64,000 nt of DNA, taken from assembly GCA_033439295.1 (NCBI GenBank), contig JAVTLE010000005.1, positions 2,220,501-2,284,500 on the forward strand. Reading direction: 5' to 3'. The notes under the pieces are model-generated. The model was not told where the DNA came from. It worked only from the letters and a program-made list of their open reading frames with translations, and did no database searches. A program made the position numbers and the translations under genes. This stretch comes from Deuterostichococcus epilithicus. Lineage: Eukaryota > Chlorophyta > Trebouxiophyceae > Prasiolales > Stichococcaceae. This document shows positions 32,355-42,824 of the stretch, piece by piece; positions within the stretch are counted from its first letter, which is position 1; each line of letters opens with the position of its first letter.

Positions 32355-35300
32355 TCAGCTGCTGATCAGCCCTTCCCCGCTGGCGGCGGCCAGGCTATTC
32401 TGTGGTAGCTCCGCCAGGTCCAGCGGGGGCAGCGCACGGTCCCGCAGCGCCGCCACCAGGCCCGGCGGCCAGTCGGCAGGGTTCAGGCCCAGGGCACCAA
32501 GCTGCGCTTTTGCAGTCGCTCGCGCGGCGTCCAGCAGCGGCGTGTCCCGCGGCAGCTCCGCCGCCCGCAGGCAGCCCAGCCCGCTCAGGCCGCTCTGCCG
32601 CCGCCCCAGCAGCTCGCCCGGGCCCCTGCGCACACAACCTCGAGCGGTGAATTGATGCTATGGTGCACGGTGTGCACAGCCAGGCACCCCACCGAGAATT
32701 CCCGCGGGGCCAGCAGGCAGCCAGCCGGGTCGAACGAGCCTGACACACATGAGGCACGCCGGGAGCCGCCGCTGACCCTGCAGATGCGGTGCATGCAGGC
32801 TGTACTGGGGTCATCAATCGGCGGGGGGTTAGATGCGCCCATATGAAATAGTGAGCCGAAAGTGGCTCGCCTGTGGTCCAGGTCGGCCTGCGCGATAACG
32901 AAGCCGTCCTGGGAGCGCTCCATGATGGACAGCCGCTCCAGGGCCGCCCGGTCCACGGTGACCAGGAAGCAGGAGGAGGGGCGCGCCCCGCGGCCCACCC
33001 GCCCCCGCAGCTGGTGCAGCTGCGCCAGCCCAAAGCGCTCCGCGTGCTCCACCACCATGACGGAAGCCTCCACCACATCCACGCCCACCTGGACGTGCGA
33101 GGCTTCAGTGATCTGGAGCCGTGACAGGAGAGGTCTCTGACAGGCGCCTCCGCCATGTCCACCCGTCCCCCAAGTAAAGGGTTTGCCAGTGAACCCATTG
33201 TTTCCCGGGTGCCGTTACAGTGTCTGTGTCCACACCCATCTGGCGCGTGAGTGAAGGGTTCCTAGACGAATGCCATATCTTCAGGCAATGGTGAGGCTGC
33301 AGGCACATTGGAGTGATGCCGCTGGGGCAGAGCTCAGCATGTGCCGGCATGACACAGGACTGATGCTTCACTGCAGGGGGGAAGCACACCTCGACGACGG
33401 TGGTGGAGATGAGGACGGGCGTCTCGCCGGATGAGAACGCCGCGAGCGCCGCGGCCTTCTCCTCGGGCGCCAGCCGTCCGTGCAGCAGCCCGATCCTCGC
33501 CTCCCCCAGCTGCCCCTCTGCGCACGGCACGGCAGGGGTTCCTTGCCGCTGATGAGGGTGTCACCGATGCACTCAAGGTTCCCTCAGACCCTGTTCGTTC
33601 GCCCTGTGCAGCAATCAAGGGATAAATGTCGCATCCCTCCTATTCCAGAGGCGGCAGCATGCTGCGCCGGGACGCGCTGCGCCACGGACAGAGCCGCCGG
33701 TCGAGCTCCCGACTCGCCGCCGCATGTCCAGTTCCAGCCTGGATCCCTGCGCAGGGATCCGGGTGCGCCGACGACCAGGCTGCAGGTTCGGATCCCACGA
33801 CTCGCTCAAGACGTGGTTGCGGCCTGCGGCCCTGCAGCAGGAGGGAGCCCACCGGCGACCAGGCGCGCGTGCTCGTCTTCTGCAGCCTTGACGTCCTCCA
33901 GGGTGGCCGCCTTGGATGCCTCCACCAGGGGGCATATGATGTACGCTCGGCCGCCCGCCTCCAGCTCCGCCCGAATGGTCGCATACATCTGCGGGCCCAC
34001 GAAGCAGGAGACTCGGTGATGAGGGCCCAGCAGCACGCCGCGATGCTGCACACGTGGATGGTCGGGCGCATCTGCAGGCCGATGAAGCAGGAGGTTCGGT
34101 GATGCGGTCCCAGCAGCACGCCGCGACGCTGCGCACTGAACGGCGCACCGCCAGCTGCCTGTCCGACATTCCGGTCGCCCGACAGCTGACCGGCTACAAC
34201 ACCGTGGAGTGAGGCAGGGCGGTGGGGGTTTGGCGGCACCTCTGCACGCGGGGCGCTCTGGTCGAACAGCGCGCGCGTGGTGATGGGGGACCGCCCAGGG
34301 GGCAGCTCGTTGATGACGGACAGCGCCATGTCGCCGTATGAGACCAGGCTGAGGGTGCGCGGGATGGGCGTCGCGGTCATGGCCAGCACGTGCGGCGCCG
34401 GGTTGTTCTTCCCCTGCAGCTTCGCCCGCTGCGCCACGCCAAACCTGCATGCGGGCAGGCCACAACAGATCAGCAGCGGGGTCTGCTGCTGGCAGCGTCA
34501 CGCCCAGCGTGTTCTGCGCCCGCTCAGCGCTGTCCTTGCAGCTTGAAGTGCCAGGCCTGTGCGTCACACAGGCAGATGAAAGGCAGGCAGAATGGCTTGA
34601 CGAAAGCCGGAATTGAAGCGCCAGCGATGCCGCACCTGTGCTGCTCGTCGATGATGGCGAGGCCCAGGTCGGCGAACTGAACAGGGTCTGACAGCAGCGC
34701 ATGTGTGCCCACCACCTGCAAGCAAGACCACAGGGCTGGCTGTGATCCAATCAAACAAACCCACGTGCTGGCTTGTCAGAGCTCTCCACATCGCAAAGCT
34801 GTCCACAATCCGGTTGAGTCCAATCGAAAGCAAACGGAACGAGGCCACATCCCCCGAGATGTCCCCAAGGCAGCACCGGCAAACCAATGATAACAAGGAC
34901 TACTGCACCGCACCAGGGACAGCTCGCCGGAAGCAAGTTCGGCCAAAATCCCGGTGCGCTGCTTGCCCTTGACGCTGCCGGTCAGCAGCGCCGCCGTGAT
35001 CTTGCGGCCGTCCGGCCGCCGCGGCAGCTTCGCCAGCAGCTCCTGCAGGCAGCCACCAGGCTGTCAACTTGGCGTCTTCCAGCACACCACAGCCAACCCC
35101 TCCCACACGGCGCTGCACCAGCAGGTGCGCTTGCTGCTTGGCTGTCTCTGGGAAGCTACTCAGGAGGCCGACTCTCACCGGCCTCCCATGATGGAGCCCG
35201 CTTCCAGCGCCGCTGCACCCAGAACTGAGCCTGCGGCATGCAGCAAGGTCGAGCGACGGAGTGGGCACCTGCAGGCGCTCGCAGTGCTGGGAGGCGAGGA

Positions 35301-38300
35301 TCTCGGTGGGCGCCATGATAGCGCCCTGCATGCCGGAGCCCGCGGCCGCAAGCAGCGCCAGGAACGCCACCGCCGTTTTGCCGCTGCCCACGTCGCCCTG
35401 TGCCATACATGCAACTCGACTGCATTCATCTGGCATCCATCTGGATTCCGAGGCAGGACGCCCCAGATATCCCTTGTCTATGCACGATCACCCGTTCTGC
35501 AAATCGACATTCTGTCGCGCGTGCTGGCAGCATGGGAGGGGAGCAGCTCCGGCGCGCCTGGCGCTTTGCGCAATGGACTGCGTCTGCAGGCCTGCGAGGC
35601 GCAAGTCAGACTGGCATGCAGAACCCGAAGCTTGCAAGGAAAGCAGCACCTGCAGCAGCCGGTTCATGGGAAAGGGCTTGGCCATGTCGGCCAGGACCTG
35701 GCCCAGCGTTCGGTTTTGTGCGTGCGTCAGCTGGAATGCCAGCGCCTTCCGGGCCTCCTCCACCATCAGTGTGTCCGTGCAGCGGTTGCCCTCCTGCGCT
35801 TTCTCCTCCTTTGGCGCTCTGCACGCCACCAAACCAAGCTGTAGACAGTGAGTTGAACCAGGCATAATGAAGAACGGCAGGCAAAGAAACTTGCAGGGGC
35901 CCGGCCTTGGCGTGCAGCTGGTGGGATGTGTGGTCCCTCATGACAGGGGCGCCTCGGATGGTGAGAGTTGTACAACACCCAACAGCAGCGACAGGCGCCG
36001 CGGCTGGGGCCTGCGCAGACACAGTCGCGCACCGCTGCAGGGCGCGCTTGAGCAGCAGCTTGAGCTGCAGCAGGAACAGCTCGTCGAAGGCCAGGCGGCG
36101 GCGTCCCGCCTCGGCATGCTCCAGGGCCTCCGGGTAGTGCACCGCCCGCACCGCCTGCAGGGGTCAGCGGGACAGAAGGCTCACACTGCGAAGCCTCCGG
36201 AGTGCACAATGGCGCGGCTCAAGCGGTGCCACCACCCCACTGCCCCGCTGAGTCTGCTCCGTCATGCAGTGTGAAAGCATTCTTTAATGCTTGCTGCATG
36301 CATTGCGTTGCATGTGCAGGGTCATTAACACGGTGCATGTCTCTGCCCACCTCGCGCCAGCCCATCAGACTGTTCTCCGCCGCGACGCCGGCCGGCAGAA
36401 AGTCCTGGAAGGAAGTGTTGTCTGCCTCCGCCACCTTCAGCGCCTCGGCAATCTGCGCGGCAGAAGACTAAGCCCTTTCGTATGGCACCTTCTGTGACGG
36501 CCCTCTGTGGCCCTCTGTAGGCCCCCCAGAGGCAGGACAGCACCGCAGCAGCCGCACATCCAGCAGAGGATTGAAGCACCGGCCGGGAGCATGGAGGACT
36601 GTGAACGCTGTGCTCACCAGGCCAGGGAAGTCCGGCGGCGTCAGCGGCTTGCTGGCGGCGTAGACGGGGACGACCTCGCGGCCGGCCGCCAGCTGCGCCT
36701 GGTACTGCTGCACCGGGAACAGCTCCTGATCCGCCTTCATGTGCCAGCCGCCTGTGGTGCATTAGATCAGCCGTGGTCATTCGCTGCAGGCTGCTGCAGT
36801 TGTTGAGGTGGTAAGGAAGGAAGGAAACAACTCTACCAATTGGCATATGGATTTCAGCCAGGCAAATTTGCTTGATGACTGCAGACGCTCTTAGATAAGT
36901 GTGACGCACCACGCATCTGGGTGAGCCTGCCGCGCACGGCAATGTGGGCGCCAACGGGGAAGGCCTTGAGCATTGCGACCGCGCCAAAGCCCGAGCTCCA
37001 CTTCTCGAACTTGACTGTCTGCACCGGGCCGCTCTGGCCGGGCAGGCCTTCCGGCGGGTCCTGCCACTCTTCGTCGTCTGCTGCGTCTGAGGACGAGAAG
37101 GGTTCCGGTGTAGCTAGGTTTTACGCCCACAGTGCTGTGCACACATGCACCGCAGACCACACAGCACACTGGCTGTACGACCACATCATTCAGACGGCTG
37201 GCTCAGAGAGACATGGCTTTGCTCACAGCCTGATGGACAACGAGTAAACTGCATCGCAGCTGGCACTGCCACAGTTGCCGGTGGAGCAGCGCTCCGGCGC
37301 ACCTTGCGAGGCGCTCCGCCAGGGGCCGGGCGGAGTGCTGCTGACGTGCAGCTCGGCGCTGTAGCAGACGCTGTACACCTGCGCGGGTGACGCGACAATT
37401 GGCATGCGCAGAGCCAACAGCATGCCTGGTGGTTCACTGCGTGGTCGGACAGGGCCTGCAACGATCCTGTCTCCACAGCCAGGTGGCAGAAGCTTCGCGT
37501 GGTCGAAGCCAAGGCCATGAACAAAGCCGTGGCCAGGAACAAGCGCATAAGGACAAGCACGACTGCACCCCACTTTTGTTGCGGCGACCACGCCGGCGGC
37601 CATGACGTGGGCGTCCGCCCGCCAGGCGCCCGCCTCGAAGCTCTGGTAATCCCGCGGGTAGTACTGCAGCAGCTCCCACACGGAGCGGATACCCGTGAGC
37701 GGCACCTTCCTGCACACACTTGGTGTACTTTTGTAACTTGTTGTTACACTGGGGGTTGCATAACCTCTTTCCTCTCGAAGACGCAGCACCCTGTTCCCGG
37801 CGGCATTGCACGTCCAGTCCCCCCCATGCCAGCGGTCTGCAGCGCAACCTGGCATCGCTCCCCCGGATTTGTTGCCAGGCAGGTGGGAGGGGCGCCGCAC
37901 TCCCAGAGGCACAACAGCCTGTTGCGCCTGTGCCAGCGGTTTGCTCGCACATTCCGGAGTCACGACCTGCTGTCGTCCATCCAGGCAGGCAGGCACGCAG
38001 GCAGGCGGGCAGGCAAGCAGGCAGATGGCGAAACGCACTCCCAGAGGCGCAGCAGCTTGTTGGCGTCCCGCTTCTTGTGGCGCCGCAGGTCCAGCTCCAC
38101 CCACGCGAGCGGCATGTCCAGGACGCCCCGCACCGAGATGGCGTCCTCCGCCAGCAACGCCGCCCAGGCGGCCGGCAGTCCCGGGTCCGCCGCCAGCTGA
38201 TCCTGCAGCGCCTCCTCGCCCTCTGTGGCGTCGTCCACCACCAGCGCCTGCGGGTGAGGCCTGGGAGCATCAGGCTTTGGCTGCCCTGCGAATGGAAACG

Positions 38301-38842
38301 GAGGCGCTGCTAGGAGGGTGCAAGCCCTTTCTCGGCCGCGGTGCCATAGGGCGGTGGCGCCTGTTGGGAAGGGCTGCGGAACGTGGGAAACCGCGGCGGT
38401 GGGGCATTGATCTAGTGACCAGTGCAGCTTTCCTGACGTGAGGCCTCCAGCATGTTACGGTGCACCACAGCCTTGCCTCGGAAGCTGTGCTCATCACCTG
38501 GACTTCGGCAGCCCTTGCGCCGTGGCCGCCGGGCCCCCCATGCTGCGTCGCGACCGCCGCCACCGCCTGGGCGGGCGGCTGCCCGCCGGCTGTGTCTGCT
38601 GCATCGTCCGCGGCCAGAAGGGTGTCGTCCTCGTCAAGGTCTGACTCATCCCCCTCGTCCACATCTTCCTGCAGGGCCTGGACGTGCCGCGAGCCCGCGT
38701 CAGCGAGCGGGCTGCTGAGCTGCAGCGGTGCCGCCGCCTCCTTTGCCGCCCTTTTGCGCCCCTTCGTCTTTGCCTTGGCCTCCGCAAGCGTGATGTCTGC
38801 GGCAGGACGTAAGGGGCGGCACTGTGAGACTGCCAACCTCAT
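32355..38842 (-). CDS. RECG: ATP-dependent DNA helicase RecG, organellar type
   Basis: Seventeen exons (38498-38842, 38039-38247, 37574-37709, 37303-37378, 36913-37086, 36618-36751, 36351-36452, 36033-36154, 35650-35818, 35269-35397, 34914-35042, 34636-34715, 34240-34444, 33853-33988, 33390-33517, 32871-33088, 32355-32625) close at 920 aa. An acidic N-terminal extension precedes the wedge region ([16 protein letters not shown]), then Walker [23 protein letters not shown], the DEQH box, [52 protein letters not shown] and [13 protein letters not shown]. RecG reverses stalled forks and unwinds branched DNA. Plant RECG1 works in mitochondria and plastids, which is likely here. The start is the ATG at 38842; an acceptor-like site just inside means a further 5' exon is possible. 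The intron after 32871 starts with GC. Two introns hold junction duplications. Confidence 0.92.
33972..34137 (-). repeat. 83-bp tandem duplication spanning an exon start and its acceptor, RecG
   Basis: Plus-strand 33975-34050 and 34058-34134 are two copies, 83 bp apart. Each begins ATGGTCG and includes ATCTGC followed by GGTGATGNGGNCCCAGCAGC and CACGCCGCGA. The lower copy contains the true start of exon 14 (minus ATGTATGCGACCATTCGG after cag). The upper copy retains cag and ATGCGCCCGACCATCC inside the intron. Confidence 0.88.
37897..38071 (-). repeat. Copy of exon 2 end plus donor inside RecG intron 2
   Basis: Plus-strand 38034-38071 holds the functional exon end and donor, read as CGCACTCCCAGAGGC with GCAGCAGCTTGTTG after it. 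A second version lies at 37897-37932, CGCACTCCCAGAGGC with ACAACAGCCTGTTG, about 138 bp deeper in the intron. Confidence 0.8.
37981..38026 (-). repeat. Imperfect (TGCC)n tetranucleotide repeat near a 5' splice site
   Basis: About ten imperfect GGCA/TGCC units start some 12 bases inside RecG intron 2, between the functional donor and its decayed copy. Confidence 0.8.
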
Positions 38843-39011
38843 GTCAGCCAGCCGGCGAAATCCAATAGGATGGCAGGCACACCAGCCGGAGTATCCTAGA
38901 GCTGCAGGTGCTTGATTTCCTGCAGTTGAGGGCGGCCTCTGCAATTGCCAGTGCTACCCTCTGCGAACGACCAATCTTGTCTCGAAAGCACCTGGCACCC
39001 ACTTCACCCGT

Positions 39012-41949
39012 TCAGCAGGTGCACCTGCCCAGTAGCGCACCCAGATCTGCAATGCTGCCGGCCCACGCTGTGTTCAGGAGGCCGGCAGCCGCTGATTCGG
39101 CATAGGTGCCATCCCGGGTCACATCCATCACCATGCGCTGGAAGATGTCCCGGAGCACCGAGACATCATTCATGGCGCGGTGTGCCTGTCGAGCAGTCGA
39201 CACGATGGTCTCAGCTGCGTGCGTGCTGAAAACCTCGTCTTCCAGCACTTTATCTTCCAGGTGTGCAGCTTGCAAGAAACAGGAGAGCACCTTGACTCTG
39301 ACAGAGCACAGTCGTCATGGTCTGGGAGGCGCGCTCGTCAGACTCTCGGCAACGCAATCGTGTCAACACTGGTGTCCCCGCACACCCGCAGCTCCGGCAG
39401 CTCGAAGTGCATGCGCAAAGCCTGTAGCGCCCTGCCATTGCTCGGCACGACGCCCCATTGCGACTTGGCGAACAGCAGCGAGTCCGCCCACAGCCAGTCG
39501 GCAGGCAGCGCCAGCTGGTAGCGCTTCAGCTCCCGCATGAGCACCGGCATGTCGAACCTCAGCCCTGCACCCAGCCCAGGCAAGCTGTTGTGCCTCCGCT
39601 GACGGGCAACAGCTTGATGACGGCGCCGCAGCCTGCTGAGGCAGTGCGCTTGGGACGCAAGGGTGTGTCTCGGAAGGGAATGAAAAGGTGCAGGTGCATG
39701 CGCATGCGCATGTGCAGGTGCAGAGCAAGGGATGCTCAGGAAGGGATGCCGAAGTTGAGAACAAATTCGAGATTGTCGAGCTGCGCCAGCAGCCGAGATA
39801 TTCCAGACTGGGGCCTGGATTGCACGAGAGCGAGTGGGATGGCAACTGATGTACCGTTGTGTGCCACCAGAACAGGTGTTCCACCGGCTGTGTGCTGCTC
39901 CACGAAGTCGATGAATTGCTGTCCCACCACACTGCAGCGCAGTGAAGTCCAGCACATCAACACCTCGAGGCAACAGCATCACGTTGTTCGAGCGCGAATG
40001 AAGTGCTCTCGCAGGGCGTACGTGGACTTGCCTGCATGCCACTAACGAAGCGGACTACAGCAGGGATGCCATCCTGGGGATGGACCTGATGTCTGGCAGC
40101 GCCGGGTCGTGGACCGTCTGGGTGCTGATGCCGTGGACCTGGTACGCCGCTGGTTCCACCTCGTGCGGCGCAATGTTGACCAGCGTCTCCAGGCGGCCAC
40201 CGCTGGTGTCATCCCACGCGGCCACCTCCACGATGCGGGCGCCCCTGCTGCGGCCTGCCGTCCAGGCAAGGAAGGTTTTCTGGTCGAGGCACCCAAGGCG
40301 GCATCAAGAGGCAGCGGGTTGTGCTCATGCAGGCAAAGGCTGCGAATGAGCCGCACCAACACAGCACAGGCGTGTTCAGGCTGCTTATGTGTGGCAACGC
40401 GCTGCAACACCCGATGTCTCGAGGTCGAAGAACACGAAGCGCGGTGGCCTCTGCTGCAGCTGCTGCTGGATGCTGTCCGGGAGGGGCGTGTGTCCGCTGC
40501 CGGCGTGTCTGCTGCCGGCGCCATTGGAGCTACTGGCGCCATTGCTGCTGCTGCTGCCTCGGCTGCTGCTGCCGTCAGTGGCTATACGGGCTGAGGCTGG
40601 TCGAGTCTGCGCCGATGCCTGGGGCGGAGACGCCGCTGAGGTGCTGGCCTCGCCGTTGGAGTTGCACCGTGCTTGCAACGCCTCAAGGCTCGGCTCCTCT
40701 GCTGCCGCCGCTTCCTGCTGCCAGCCGGAAGGCTCGACAGCCGGGGCTGCCTCTCCAGCCGATGGCGCTGGCGGCACCGCATGCCGTGGTTCAGCTGCTG
40801 CTGTGGGATTATGCCACTGGGAGTCATGCTGCGGCGCCGGCTGCAAGGCAGCCTGCTGCCTGGGGTCCAGGACCAAGCGGCTGGTGTCCGAGGCTGCCGC
40901 TGCGGCCCGTTGGGCCGCTGCTTCGGCTGCTGCTGCGGACCGCCACTGCGGAGCCGGCTGTCGTGGGCGTTGCCCGGCAGCAGGCGCAGCCGGCTGCGCC
41001 AGCGGCCACTGCGCCCGCCACCTCTCGCCCTGCGGTGGCGCTGCCGGTAGCTGCTGCGGCGCCAGTGTCGGCGGCTGCTGTGGCGCCGCCGCAGGCTGGC
41101 TGCCTCGCCTGTGACCATTCGAGTCGTAGGCTGGTCACTCGAGGTGCATTGTTCGGGCCGCAGTGCCAAGCAAAAGAGCGTCTGCAGGATGAACGCAGCA
41201 CAGTTGCCGGCCGTGGGCTTGCCTGGCCTGTGCGCATAGAATGGTATCCCGGATGCCCTGCAGCGCATTGGCCCGCTCTGGCACCTCCATGTGCCTGTAG
41301 CTCCTGGCGCTTGCCAGCATGCTCTCCAGCTCCGGCTGTGTGAACACGCCAGCCCTCGACATTGCCTCCAGAGTGCGGACCTGCATGGCGCCCATGGGTG
41401 TTGACGATGCATCTACAACTCAGATATGGCTGATGTGGCTGATGAACAGGCTGTGGAGCGGCATGGCACTCGCACGTTGCAGCCGCTGGCATGCTGTCGG
41501 CGCACCAGGAACTCCGAAAAGCGCTCCCTCTCGCCCTTGCTGTCGACAAAATGGTTCTCCTCCTCGAACTTGATGCCCTTGAGCGAGTGGGCCAGCAGGT
41601 CGGGACTGCCCTCGGCACCACCTGGCCTCCTGACAGCATTGACGTAAGCGCTGGTTCTCTGCATCAATTGCACCTGCGATACAATTGAGCTCTGAGAGGA
41701 CATCGCCAGGCCGAGGGCCAGATGGTCGCTGCTATGCAGCATCATGTCGCACAGCAGCCATGCATGCTGCACCCGATCCATGTGTGCTCGAGGACATCAA
41801 AGTGAATCGTGGTCCACCTGTCTGGGAGGGTTGAAAGTCGAGAAGGTGTGCGACTGCAACGCAGCGCGCCGCAGCAGCCCAGGCATGCTGCCGAGGCGCC
41901 CCATGCCGCCCAGCTGGCTTTGCTGCAGCGGCGGCGCGCCCGGCAGCAT
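39012..41949 (-). CDS. DEDDh 3'-5' exonuclease with unrecognised N-terminal region and Q/A/S-rich linker
   Basis: Eight exons: 41818-41949, 41506-41673, 41223-41380, 40411-41108, 40086-40254, 39855-39931, 39386-39564, 39012-39185; 584 aa. Residues ~1-150 have no family I recognise (IKFEEENHFVDSKGERERFS, LEAMSRAGVFTQPELESML, ARSYRHMEVPERANALQGIR). A linker of about 210 residues follows, rich in Ala, Gln, Pro and Ser. The C-terminal part is a DnaQ/RNase T-type nuclease: FVFFDLETSG (Exo I), LVNIAPHEVEPAAYQVHGIS, VAHNG|LRFDMPVL (Exo II) and AHRAMNDVSVL (Exo III, H and D). Such enzymes trim single-stranded DNA or RNA 3' ends. The intron after 41223 starts with GCAAGC, and frame continuity across it is what joins the N-terminal region to the nuclease. 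It lies head-to-tail with RecG (169 bp), suggestive of related roles but not proof. Confidence 0.8.
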
Positions 41950-42824
41950 CGGCGCCGGCCGAGTTGTCACATAAATGGTGAGCCCAGACGATCTAGCATG
42001 GAAGCTGATGTTTCGGACAGACGTACAGCTCAGCAAGCCGAGGGCTTGGTTGCACCAGCATGCACTGGCGGCGAGTGCTCGAGACTTGAAAGTTAGGATG
42101 TACAGCTGCCAGTATTAATGCGAGGCGTGCGCTGTCAATGAAACGGAACGATATTTGTCATCTGCGCAATCTGGCGGGCACGCTGCCTTGCGACAGTATC
42201 TGTACTGTATGCTTTCAAATTCAATCTGTGAAGTCCCCCCCAGATTCCTGACGCGTTGCATCCCCGCCTTTGTTGAACAAGCCGCCGCTGCTCGGACATG
42301 GAATGAGATGCGATCCTCGCCCTGGAGAAAACGTCCTGCTTGACACCTCGCGTGTCTGCCCTTCAGATTATAAGTAAACCCTATATGCGGTGTGCACCTG
42401 TGCTGCCGAACGCGCCCTTTCGCCTTCCCATGTCCTTGCAGAGGCGATTTTCGCCTTATCACGTTCTCTATGGAAAAGACAGAAGAGAAGCGGTTTTCGA
42501 ACAGTAACATGCAATTGCAGACGACCACTGCATCATAAGGTGACTCAGCTCATTGCAATTTCGTGTCTGCTGCTCAGCGAGAGCCGCTGGCCGTGTTTGC
42601 CGATTTCGATCTCGTCAGGCTCTGCCCTATCTTGTAGTCCAGCAGCAAGACGGCGGATCCAGCACTCTCCAAGCAATCCTATTCTTCTCTTGCCTCGCAT
42701 CATTTGCGGATCAGCAGGGATTGGTGATCTGGCTGCCTGATATAGAGAGCTGGGCACGCGGCCGCTTAGCTGATAGGGCTGGCAAAGGCCATGCCGCCGC
42801 GGCATCGCGTTCACACCTGCTGAG
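41950..42824. promoter_or_regulatory. Divergent interval between exonuclease and Ppx/GppA genes
   Basis: About 870 bp; presumed bidirectional promoter and leaders. Frames on both strands lack domain support. Confidence 0.35.

Noticed and set aside
33806-34750. Minus-strand frame of 314 codons over RecG
   Set aside because: It joins true exon pieces with intron sequence in the wrong frame; the spliced RecG model with all helicase motifs is preferred.
40321-41343. A 340-codon plus-strand frame rich in Ala, Cys and Leu
   Set aside because: It is the complement of the Q/A/P-rich linker of the exonuclease; repetitive composition keeps all frames open.
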